Shown: in pieces, positions 1-12,200 of the stretch | Layout: every line of letters begins with the position of its first letter | Position numbering within the stretch: position 1 is the first letter of the stretch | NCBI RefSeq assembly: GCF_033118175.1 | Contig: NC_083697.1 | Span: 24,154,001-24,218,000 of the forward strand | From: Dama dama | Taxonomy: Eukaryota > Chordata > Mammalia > Artiodactyla > Cervidae | DNA: 64,000 nt | Direction: 5' to 3' | Program-made: the position numbers and the translations under genes | Notes under the pieces: model-generated | Told to the model about the DNA's origin: nothing | What the model saw: only the letters and a program-made list of their open reading frames with translations | Database searches by the model: none

Positions 1-3000
1 CTTTAAAACCTTGGAAATACACGCGTGTCTATTTTGTGTTCCAAGTCATATAACATATTTCCACAAGGGGGCACTGCGGTACAGCAAAGACCCTCATGCA
101 CTGTCATCCATCAAGCAGCTCATCACAACCGCCTTCCCACCTTCCTTCCACAGCAAAACTTGTTTCCCAAGATGCCAGGAAATTAAATACCAAATTCCAA
201 ATTACCTTGGGTGGAACTGAGTGGGTAAGAAGACTTTATTTTCAGAGCTAGTGTAGGAACTCAAAAAAAAAAAAAAAATCTGAAAGGAACTCATTTTCAC
301 TTGAAAGATCTTTTAAAAAAATGTGGCATCATTCACAGAAATTATATATTAGAGAAATATTGCACCAAGGACTTAATCACAGAAAAAGCTTCAAACCAGA
401 GCACTGGCTTACAAAAACAAGGATAATAGACAAGATCTTATGTTGTTTCAAAAGGCAAGCTTGTAATTACGTTTTTTTTCAATCGAGGTATAATTGACAT
501 AAAACATTATATTAATTTTAGGTTTACAATGTAATGATTTATTTGTACATATTGTGAAATTATCACCACAGTAAGTCTAATAATTGTTTAGGTTTTATAT
601 CCCCAAGTGGCATATTGGGTTGGACCTCAAGTTTGCTTTCCTAAATGTAAATGGGTTTTGCTATTTCTCTTATTTTCCCATCTAGAAACTCTGATGGGAC
701 TAGAAACTCTAGAAACTCTCCCTTTATTTTCATACCACATGCTTCCACAGCATTTATTAAAGAGCAATGACATATACATGTAAACAGCATGGGAGCAGTA
801 GTGTCCATACATGGGGTCAGAGATGTTTTTAAAGTTCTTCAAAAGGTGATGGTATTTAAAAAAAAAAAACAAAAAAGCTGGATTTGACTAAAATGCAAAG
901 TTTATACTGTTTTCAAGGTTGTCCAATAATCAATACACCATAATTTTTAAAGCTTAAAACCTTTCCTCACTTAATTTGAAAAAGAGTGGGTTATACCAGA
1001 TGTAGCTGAATGAGGCTCTAAGGTATAACAGGTTGTTTTATTTGAATTCGAGGCTCAAGGAATATATCAGTGTTAGGAGAACAAAGCTCAGGTTTCCATG
1101 TCAGACACTTTTCCTCACAATTAGACAGGAGAAACTTAAAATCAGTATTTTCAAGTAGAATACATTGTCTTATCGCAAGCATCAATATTTAACAAATGAA
1201 AATAAGTGAAAATTATGTAGAATTATAGCTAAATACACCACGTAAGCTGTACATACGGTTCTTATTGACTTAATAATAAATACTGGAAAGACTTCTTGCA
1301 TTTCAAAACCTGCCAAGGATGTCCAGGGTTTCAATTTGTGTTTTAAATAAGTAGGTTAGTCTTTTTGCCTTCTGATTCAACCTTTAGTGTTTCTCTTTTA
1401 CAGAAAGAATCATACTGAAACATACACAGACTTTTAGCACCAAAGGATGATGACCCTTCTGAACAGAATTGTTTTGTGCTTCTCTTAGACAAGTTAAAGT
1501 CCAATTTTGTGTACCGAGTCAAGGCTGACTCATTTACAATGACAAACTTAGGGATGGTTTTCATTCTAAGCGGGGAGAAATCTTCACCATCAATATAAAT
1601 GTAACTGACTCCTGCTACCCATACTGACTTCTCCCCTCTCTGACTAGTGTTGATGATTTTGTAACCTTAAATTTTTTTCCATAATTACTAGAAGTTTAAA
1701 GAAATCAAGCCAAGAATTATCCAAAAGATTCAACAGCATTAAACAATGCACTGAATCTGGCCGGATTTTTAAAAAATCCATCTTGTTTTTTTCTTTTTTT
1801 TTACATCACCTGAAAGAACTTCAGAAACAACTACCCCGCTTTACTGAGTAGCCGTCACCATCTAACACACCCATTCCAACCGTAGATTACAGTGCAGCAC
1901 CGTGGTATAATTTCAGGGTCAAAGTAAAATTACTCAACTGCGGTATGTGTCCTTAGGACCAGTACATAAGAAACAAGTCTCTTGCTAAAAGGCAAGGATG
2001 CGATAAACTTTTGGACTCCATCTTGGTTTTTCCATAAAGCACAATGGAACTTAGGAAGAAATGGTTTTCAGTGACATGTGACCAATTGGATTTGAGTTCC
2101 AATTCACAGCTCTATGACAGATCTCACCCAGGGTGTGTGTGACCTGGGCGAAAAACACAGGCTTGTTCCCCACAGGGCCGGAGTGTGAGTTCACACACCT
2201 GTGTGTGTTCAGCCTGTGCTACACCGCTGACTGCCTTGGGGGGTACAGGGGTGAATTTACCAGGTGGAGAACAAGCCCCCCTCATTCGCATACACAGCCC
2301 CATGTCTCCTGGATGTCCATCATAGGGAAGCTCAAAATGAAATATTTACACACATGTGAAATCTGTGGGGTGTCTCAAATACTTCTATGCTGACTTAGTT
2401 CACTTTTTAAGTTATAAAATTATCAGTTAAAAAAAAAATAAAGTGAAAGTCACACATGGTACATTGGCCGGTGGCAGCAGCACATATTCCCGGGCCTGAC
2501 CCTGACCTCCCCTCAGGCAGGGCAGAAACTAGGTTCTCCCAGAGTTCACTCACAACCCACGGCTGAGAAGCCTAATGCTAAAAACCACTCTCAACATTTG
2601 GAGATTTTATTTACACAGTAGCTGTCTATATCCAGATATTTTTATTTATTTAAAACTTTAACAAATTCTTTTGACCTTGGAGGGAAAAAAAAAATCCTGA
2701 AAACATTCTGAAGTAGAGAGCTTTCCTGGAGAAAGAATAAGGAAGGAGTAGTATGTTCTTTGGCACCTCTTTAACAAGCTCATTAGTAAAATCCCAGTTG
2801 GAGGGCTTGTCACCAGTGAAGGAAGAGCCGAAGGAGAATATAACTCTCAGGATGAATAAAAAAAAAAAAAACAGTCAAAGGGTAATACTTCATTCATCTT
2901 TCTAATCACTTGCACAAAACTTGGTCCGCTTCTTCCTTTAGTGATCAGTTCTCCTAAAATAAAAATCACAACTATACCTTTGGTTACAGTGATAACTCTT

Positions 3001-3033
3001 TTGGTGTAAGAGCCGATGCCTCTGCTCTGCTCC
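1..3033 (-). other. SGMS2: SGMS2 3' untranslated region (runs to or past the window edge)
   Basis: This is continuous AT-rich sequence downstream of the SGMS2 stop on the minus strand, with no coding potential of its own; the short frames in it look random. Several minus-strand AATAAA hexamers occur, for example in the AAATAAATAAAA cluster near 2640-2652 and near 2608, 755, 730, 542 and 236. I cannot tell which is used. That the UTR fills the whole stretch is an inference from the long 3' UTR of mammalian SGMS2. It contains a possible old L1-derived piece (about 470-590), three short tandem copies of CTAGAAACTCT-like sequence (683-718) and overlapping short palindromes at 2183-2206. Confidence 0.6.
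470..590. mobile_element. Possible old L1 3'-end fragment inside the SGMS2 3' UTR
   Basis: The wording AGGTATAATTGACATAAAAC, then ATTATATTAATTTTAGGTTTACA and ATCACCACAGTAAGTCTA resembles a widespread mammalian L1 3'-end segment that I recall. It is short and diverged, so family and orientation are uncertain. Confidence 0.45.
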
Positions 3034-3237
3034 TCAGGTAGATTTCTCATTATCTTCCCCAATCTTCTGAACCCGTGAGTACTTCTTGCAAGATGATTTG
3101 AAGCAGCCAGGAGGCCAGGACAGAGGCCAGGAGAAGCAGCAAGGGATCGAGCCTTGTACATTTTTCTCAAAAAAATAAAAGATGGGGAACCACCACGCTC
3201 GAGACAAGAAATTAGTCTGTGAAGAGACCTTCAAGTT
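3034..3237 (-). CDS. SGMS2: SGMS2 last coding exon (residues 299-365 and stop)
   Basis: The acceptor is TTTACAG|A after a T-rich tract. The exon encodes NLKVSSQTNF, AWWFPIFYFFEKN and the cysteine- and tryptophan-rich tail with C331, C332, C343 and C348. It ends in GEDNEKST and TGA at 3036-3034. The cysteines match the known SMS2 palmitoylation sites that help hold the enzyme at the plasma membrane. The frame stays open for 51 nt upstream of the acceptor, but that part is intron. Confidence 0.97.
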   Translation of the reverse strand, partial: NLKVSSQTNFLSRAWWFPIFYFFEKNVQGSIPCCFSWPLSWPPGCFKSSCKKYSRVQKIGEDNEKST

Positions 3238-6200
3238 CTGTAAAAGGTAAAGAACAGGAAAACGGGACATATTTCTCACGATTTGCATCCTGCTTTGCTT
3301 CTTAATTAAGCTGTCATTTGCTATAGCTGAACAGGGAAAGCAGCAGAATCTGGATCACAAGACAACAGTCATCTTTGCTCCTTTTCCCAACTCTGATAGG
3401 GCTTTCCAGGTGGTGCTAGTGATAAAGAACCTGCCTGCCAATGAAGGAGACATAAGAAACACAGGTTCGATCCCTGGGTTGGGAAGATCCCCTGGAGAAG
3501 GGCACGGCAACCCACTCCAGTATTTTTGCCTGGAGAATCCCCATGGACAGAGGAGCCTGGCAGGCTACAGCCCATGGGGTCGCAAAGAGTTGGACACAAC
3601 TGAAGTGACTTAGCACGCATGCATCAACTCTGACAAGACTCTGGCTCCACCCTCGCACCCCTCCCCTCTTGGTGGCTCAGGCAAATCTGCCTGTGATTCC
3701 AGGAAGAATGGAGACTCAGGAATGGCTATGAGAGATCTCCAGCGGGAAAAATTTTCAGGATCTGTGAGTGGTCAGATCTATGGCTCAAGGAAGGTGGAAG
3801 AATGAAAGGAGAGCTCATAAGGTTAACAGTCTTTAAGGGGAAAGATGAAGATTTCGGTTCAGTGGTGTCAGTAGATATCTAGATGGGACCGGAAGAAGGA
3901 AGATGGAAGTAGGAAACAGGGCCACAAGGTAATCCGTGGAAAGGGCATTTATTAGTGGGCACAACACTAGCTGAGAACTGGAGCTAGATCCGTGGGGAAT
4001 AGCATATTTCATTGTTCACAAACTCTTGCAACACTGTAGGCATCAGACAATATGGACAACATGGTATCAGACAATAATCAGACTATCCCAGGATAAGTGG
4101 GCTTTGCTGGAGGCTCAAACAGTAAAGAATCTGCCTGCAAAGCAGGAGACCCAGGTTCAGCCTCTGGGTTGGGAAGATTCCCTGGAGAAGGGAATGGCTA
4201 TGCACTCCAGTATTCTTGCCTGGAGAATTCCATGGACAGAGGAGCCTGGTGGGCTACAGTCCATGGTATCACAGAGTCAGACACGACGGAGTGACTAACA
4301 CTTTGACTTTTTTTTCTCACATCCCCAGATAAGTAAGTCATGGCACGCAGACTAACTCTACTAACACCAAGGACATACACTAAGGCTAGGAAGACACAGT
4401 GAAGGAATCATTCTGTCTTGAGACTAGGGGCAGAGAGCAGGAGATAGGCAAGGCTTCTCAGAAGAGATGACATCTAAGCCACCTCTTTCAGAATGAAAGG
4501 GAGAAGAAAAGACAGTCATCTGGGAACAAGAGGCAGCAGAAATAAGGAAGGAAAGACAAGGGAAGTCGGAGAGCACAGTATCACTAAAAGATGTACAAAG
4601 TCCAGTTATTCATTAGTTACTCATTTTTGCCTGACTTTAAAAGAGTTGGTGTCTTTTCCTCAAAATACGTTTTCTTAGTGCAAGCAGTGTCTCACCTAGC
4701 TGCACAACAAAGCTTCTATAGAGAAGGCTCCTAAATTTTTATTCAAATTCTCCTATACATTACCTAATGAGTAAAACAGTGTGTTCTACAATTACACAGG
4801 ATTTTACCCTTGTCATTTATATTTGTGACATTCTTTAAGAGGCAGTCATTCCTATCAGTCAATTGACCTCAACCACACATTTCGGTGGCAACAGCAGTTA
4901 CTCCCATTAAGCTACATGAAACCCCGCTGTGTGAAAAGGGGTCCCCTGCCTTTAAAGACGTTATCCGAGGATAATTTCACTGCTCTCACCTTTTCGTTGG
5001 CCATGGAATGGTACCACCAGAAGAGCCGAGTTGTGATGTAATAGGCAACGATCACGTCGACGGTATAGTGTTCGTGTGCTACCAGAATGCAGATGATCCC
5101 AGCAGCGCTCAACAGCCAGCAGATTAAGTGATACCACCAGAAGTGGCGAGGTGAATCTGCAGAGCAGGAAAGTGACAGAAGGTAAGCAGCATTCCCCCAG
5201 ATGAATTGAATGATGACAGTCTACCCCGACGACCTGAGAAAAGTCTTTCTAAGGCCAAGAAGTCACTGGATGAGAACATGGATCACCCAAAGTTATCAGT
5301 CACTGTGAACTGCCCAGGACTGGCGCAGGTTGGGGGTGGGGGGAGCAGGGGAGGCTGCTGGAAGCAGGTCTAATAGTCATTTCCCTGCGCAGGTTGGTGA
5401 CACTGCTCTAGGTTTTGCTCACACAGTTTAATAATAATGAAGAGAACAGGAATATTTCACATTAGGTTGGGACTGGCTCCTACTGGCTCCCGTAGGGACC
5501 CCACTGGAAAGAAAAAGGGTAGAGGTCAAAAGAAAAAGGTATTGTCTATGAAAACGAGGGATGAGAAAGCAAGAGTGATTTTAGCTCTTAGACATAAACT
5601 TATTTTCATTTCTGCAGGGAGAGAAAAATGGCATTGGTGCCTAGCAATATTGTGATTCTCAGAAATTTTATACTGTTACTGTCAATAGCAACTACAAGAC
5701 AATCCCTATGTAAAGCTTGGGCTTCCCAGGTGGCTCAGTGGTGAAGAATCCACCTGCAATGAAGAAGATGTGGGTTCGATCCCAGGGCTGGGAAAATACC
5801 CTGGAGAAGAAAATGGCAACCCACTCCAGCATTCTTGCCTGGGAAATCTCATGGACAGAGGAGCCTGGTGGGGCACAGTCCGTGGGGTTGTAAAAGAGTC
5901 AGACATGACTTAGGGACTAAATAGCAACAGCAAAGTAAAAGCTAAGGATTCTTGCTAATTCACTGATGGGTTGGAGTCTTACCTCATGAGGCGACTAAGT
6001 TCATGACACTGATCAGCTTTAAGAGAGAACTGAAGCCCTTCGCAGGTTAAACATGATCCTGCGCCCCCAACCTTCCCCCACAGGCGGCAATGACACAGGT
6101 ATAAATGGAACCAGCACTCATTTCTAATAAGTCTTCTTTCTCTAGAATAACTTTTTTTTTCTATTTTAAAGCTTTATTAGCTCACAAAGATAATAATACT

Positions 6201-9200
6201 GAAATTTATTTCATATTTAACTGTGATTATTTTTATAGTGATATTTACTTTCAAGTGTGGAAGAATGGTTGAATAGCAAAAAGATCCATTTCCACAACTT
6301 TACATGGCACATCAAATCAGGCATGGCTCAAATAAAAAATAAAATAGCTACTGCTCTTTAGGTCCAACGTGGAACAGTAAGATGATAAACCTGTATTTGC
6401 ATTTGAAAGTCTGATTTTCTACTTCTGAATGTGCAACTCATTAATTCTTACTTGCTTCATCCTGCCACTAGGTTTCAGCCAATAGCTCAAGGAATCCGAG
6501 AATTTTATAGCTGGGAGAAGCCTTACTTCCATAATGTGGGGGGCCAGATCCAGTCCCCATAACTGTTCTGTTAGGCTCTGAATGTTAAAAACTGAAGTAA
6601 CGTTCAGAAACCTGGAGCTTTCACTAAACATGCATTCTCCAGCACCACAGCCCTTACCCTTCCCTGAAATCTCACACCAGCCTTGCTTCCTTCCCATCCT
6701 CACGGGTAACCTGCTATTTACATTAAAAGTTCAAAATGCTTGAGCAAACCAGAATTACTTTGTGTTGGTTTATTCACAAGAGGGGCTTCCCCGGTGGCTT
6801 AGACAGTAAAGAATTTGCCTGCTAATGCAGGAGACCCTGGTTCCGGCCCTGGATCAGGAAGATCGCTTGGAGGAGGAAATGGCAACCCACTCCAGTATTC
6901 TTGCCTGGTAAATCCCACGGACAGAGGAGCCTGGTGGGCTACAGTCCATGGGGTTGCAAAGAGTAGGACATGACTGAGCAATTAATACTTATCCACAAGA
7001 AGCAAAGCTGAAGGAGGTGGGGAGTAAAGAGGTGGCCCAAACAATCATTTTACTACTCATAGAATTGAAAATGAGGCTTTAGGAATATCTGGACGCCCTA
7101 GCACCTCTCTCCCATAAAAATGTATTCCCTACTAGCTCCTACATTGGAACCACTGCTCATTAATTGAGAACACTGGTTGACCCAAATAAAAAATTTAAAA
7201 TAAGCTATTTTCAAACAGAAATGGCAAAATGGCAATCCTCTCTGCTCTCTCATTCTACCGCCAGGGATAACCTTGAGCTGAGAGATGATGACACAATTCT
7301 TAATGAACTCCACTGTCGGTGGTGGGATCCGATCCCTGCTTGTCAATGACTACCAGGGACAATGGACTTTGTGTAGTAGCAAGGTGAAAAAGAAAAAGAA
7401 AGAAGAAGTTTTCTCAACTAGTAAGACATTTGGTACTAAGAGCTAGGTGGATTTCTCCAGGCTAACTTTATAAGGAAGGAACCTAGGTCCCAATGATAAT
7501 CCACTCATTTGACAACAGAATGTCAAAGAAGGAGTGCCCAAAACAATCAAAAGTCAGGAAAGCAAAAATATACAAATGATGCATCTAACTCTAGAGGCGG
7601 AATGGTCAAAGAAACCTCTGGAACCACTGCTTACTCATAACAACAACACATGGTATAATTTAGAAGGTGGCTGTTTCCCCTAATTGCATAGGAAGCGGAC
7701 TTAAACATGGGATACTTGGTTTACATACAGAACGGATCCTAAAGTTGGGTTCGTATCCAGTATTACAGATTTGCCCTTTTGTTTCTCACCAAAGCTTAGA
7801 GAAAGCAGAATGTAATTCTTTCCTTGCTATATGTAAACTTACACAAGTTTAAAGATCTCAAGCCCAAACCATACCTGGGGAAGAAAATGTGTCTACGTAC
7901 TGCACTTGCCTTTATTAAAGTAGAGAAGTTGCCCTATTGCTCTCAGGTAAAAGAACAACAATAAGCCAACATCTACGCTATTTCTTAGCAATTCTATCAG
8001 ATCAGACAACTTGGGTTTCCAAAAATTCTAAACAGAGCCAAGAAAGCGATAGTGGAACTGCTAAAGTTAGCCTCCAATTACTAACTATGGACTGTGGCTA
8101 ATTCACTCACTTTTCTTATGCTTAAGTTTCCTCTGAAGAAATGGGGGAAAACATTCCCTCCTGGGGTGGTTCCAAGGATTAAATAAGCCAATCTGCACCA
8201 AGGGCTTAGAATAGTGCCCAGCACAGAGTAAGTATTCTGTCCCTTCGTTGTTATTGGTAATGTCATTTGGTCTTCAGTTATCAAACTGACCCTCAGTTTT
8301 CTGGGGTATTTTCTCTTCATTACCTTGTTTTCCACCCACAGTAGCTTCACTCCTAACTTGTAACTCCTCCCTGCCATCATCCTCACCTTCTATGTTTTTA
8401 TGATACACAGATTAGAGAGAAGATTCTACCACCCAAATGAACCTCTAAACTGGAAAGTAACTGGCCTTACACAGAGATGGGACCTTTCTAGAGCAGAAGT
8501 TACAGTGAGAACGACACACAGCATAAATTGCTCTGCCCACCACCCAGAACCCACAACTAGGTATTAGAAATTTCAGAAGACTGAAGTTGAAGGAGATATT
8601 GGTGCACAGACAAAGCTAGGTCCCTGTCTTCCACCACTTCCCCAACAGTGTAAGAACATAAAGAGGAGGGGAAAGGTGCCCAAGGCCCTCTGCCTTCAAG
8701 GCAGACAGTAGGACAAAGGCCGAACACTTAATAGACTGTTCACCCTACTCAAGGCTTGTATCTAGCAGTTAGAAAGAAAACAATTCAGAAGATATACAAT
8801 TGCCATCAAAAAACAAAAAGACTTCATCTACTACAGAGACTCTCATCTCTTTGTCATAATGCCCTCAAAGCAGAATTAAAACCTATATATCCCAGGCAAT
8901 CTAGGGGCAAGAATTCTCCTCTGCTCCACTGGAAGATAAACCTTGATGGGTCTAAACCTGTTTGGATTGATGATGGCTAAAAGAAGAAGGGAGAGAACTG
9001 AGTAGAGGGGACAGAAGGGAGGTCTCCTTCTCCTGCTTTCTGCCCAAAGACCCTTATGATATGCTTTGCGAGTGAACAGAATTGAGATGAGGCCCCAAAA
9101 GAACACTGGCATGGGGATGGGTATCTTGCAACTGAAGATGAAGGGTAATACTGACCAGCTGGTAAAAATGGAGGAAGAAGCATCACTACTTCAAAAGAAT

Positions 9201-12200
9201 TTTGAGATAATGGGCCCAAATACACAAAGCCTCAGAAATCTACAAGAGGACATGCTGGCAGCTAAAATCAAATACAATCCCCACCCCTCCCTCCAATGAA
9301 CAAGACATTATCCTAGACCCCCTTCCCCGCAAAGTTATTGGAATAACAAGAATTTTGTATAATGAGAATTAAGCATATACATATGGAAAGATATTTCACA
9401 TTCTCATCTCCATGTTTCTTTTTAAGAAGAAAATGGTCAGAATTGACAAAATGTTTCATGAAGATGCCTATTAAAGCATAGAGAGCTACTGGAAGTGACA
9501 AAATTAGAATAAAGTGGGACAAGGAAAAGATAAAAAAGAGGAAAACATTAACCAAAGTATTGGGGATGATGAAATGAATCTGTAAAATGGAAATTTCACT
9601 CAAAATTCCTTCCCATTTGGCTCTAGAGCACATTGATTCTTTTTGCAATAAACTAACAACAATTCCTCTTAATTCCAACATTAAAATAGCCTTTCATACC
9701 TTGGTGGCACTAGTGGTAAAGAGTGCCAAAACAAGAGACTATAAGAGACTCTGGTTTGATCCCTAGGTTAGGAAGAGCCCCTGGAGTAGGAAATGGCAAG
9801 CCACTCCAGTATTCTTGCCTGGAAAATCCCAGAGACAGAGGAGTCTGGCGAGCTACAGTCCATAGGGTTGCAAAGTCGGACACAACTCAAGTGACTTAGC
9901 ATGCGTGCACCTTAAGAAGTACTAACCAACAAGGGAGACATTTTGGAGGCATGCAAGGTTAGCAAGAAGGCTGGGCTAAGATTTAACCCTTCAGTGTTCA
10001 TGACTGGTTGAAATGATTTTTAATACACACACACACACCCCTCCTCCCATGGCTCTCAATTTCAACAGAATAAGCGCTCATCAGTCTCAGGGCCCAGGGA
10101 TCCCGCTCGCTGCAACAATCAACAAAGCAGGAATGAGTTGTCACTTACATTCTTTGATGAACAAATAAGTAAGTGTCAGCACAACTGTGTGGCCGCTGAA
10201 GAGGAAGTCCCCGCACAAGATGTGTGACCCCGTTATGGACAATCCGCCGCCAGAAATCAGCCGTAGAATCCGCTGTACTTTGGCCTGAGAGTCTCCGTTG
10301 AGCTGAAGACACAAGAAGATCAGGAAGAAAATTCACAAGTTGATAAATCAAGTTTTAGCCTAATTTATGTGACATTTACAAAGGTCATCAATTGTGATTT
10401 TTTTCCTTTTTAACTTAAGTCAAAAAGAATCCAAGGGGGAAGCTCCTCAAATTGGGTTTTATTCATTGCATTGGCCAGTTTTAGTGACACGTTTTAAATT
10501 ATTCAGTATGTTACTAATAATACGTCTTGGTGGTGGTGTGTCCTTGGGCAAAGCTTTTAAAAATATTAATAACCAATGACTTCACCACAGTTATGCACTG
10601 AAAAGACCAAAGCTCCCCTCTTTCCTCTTTGCAGGGGAAGTCGGGGTTTCGGATAGTTAATATTTGATTCAGCTGCCCTCCTCATTACTAATACTCTACA
10701 GAGTATTTCTACCTTGTGTTAAGTGGGCAGCCTAGAGGGTGCATATAGTTGTATTAATGTCTGATCCAAACATCTGCAGTTAAAAAGAGCTGCAATATGT
10801 TAAATAATTTAAATAGGTTTGAAAATGATGGATTAGGGATGTACTGGTTGCTTTAAAAGAGTGGCTTGATCAGGAAAAACATCCTCAGAGCAATAACCTG
10901 TGTGCCGTGGCAGGGGGTGAGTGAAGGGCTCCCCTGGGCAACGGTCGAGAAGCCCCGAGAAGCCATGATGATGACACAGGAGACAATGGGTTTGATACAA
11001 CAGTCAAAGGTTTATAACCCATTAAAACTTCATCAGATAGAGATCTCTTACATGTAGAATCTACTGCAAAATGCAACAAACTAGTGAATATAACAAAAAA
11101 AGCAGCAGACTTACAGATATACAGAACAAACTAGTGGTTACCAATGAGAAGACAGAGGTGGGGAGAGGCAACACGGGTTGGAAAGTGAGAGGTACGAACT
11201 CCTGGGTGTAAGAAATGGAGACGCACTTGTGGACACAAGCCATCATCAATCCAAAGGTTGAGACCCATCGAGTTTTATCTTTCAGGGGAGCACAAGTGAT
11301 CAATTCTTGCCCCTGGATTGCCCAGGGTTACAGGTTTTACTGACGGACTTGCGGACACAGCGGGGCTAGGAGAGGATAGGGTGAATTGAGAAAGTAGTGG
11401 GAAGCTGCTATATAACGTGGGGAGAGCAGCGGGTGCTCTGTGATGATCTAGAGGGGTGGGGACGAGAGAGGGGAGGGAGGTTCAAGACGGAGGATGTTTA
11501 CATATAATTTTGTCTGATTCCCGTTGTTGTATGGCAGAAATCAATACAACATTGTAAAGCAATTATCCTCCAATTAAAAAAAAGTCTCAAGGATGTATTG
11601 TACAACACAGGGAATATAACCAATATTTCATAATAACTGTAAATGGAGTGTAACCTTTAAAATTGTACTAAAAACAACAAAACCCAAACCTTAGGTATAC
11701 GGGAAGGCATAGTGGATTGAGTGGGAATACATGAGAAATTGGAATACTGAAATGCTGGGCCACCAGATGGAAGACTTCAGATCAGCCTAATATCAAGTGA
11801 ATAGGTTTAGAAAATCAAAGAATGAAACTCAGAAATAAAACGAAGTAAGAGTAGAAAGGAGAAGAAAAATACAGAAAGACCATCAGTGACTATTCACTTG
11901 GGGCTTGCGGGCACAGCTATGTGATGTGCTGCCTTTCATACTCAGTGACGATCCTTCTAAGCAACTGGCCCCAGAAACGCAGCCAGGCCAATCGTGGTGG
12001 TGGCTCAAGTCTTTGGCAGTGTAGACAGGCAGTGTCTAGTCCAAGTAGACATGCGGTGGTGAAAGAAGGTAAGATGTGTACAGATGGGTGAGAAGACAGT
12101 CCAGTCTCCAAAGCAGGTGGAAAACCATCCTGTTCAGTACCATAGGAACTGGGGCAGGAATCTTTGTCTAAAAATTTTCCAGTGAAAAGCATCTTATGGA

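Noticed and set aside
605..650. Possible mariner end (ATTGGGTTGGACCTCAAG)
   Set aside because: Only the first dozen bases resemble the terminal repeat; the rest does not follow and no partner end is present.
9313..9681. 122-codon minus-strand frame
   Set aside because: It lies in an SGMS2 intron with no splice signals or similarity; AT-rich sequence gives hydrophobic Phe/Leu/Ile noise.
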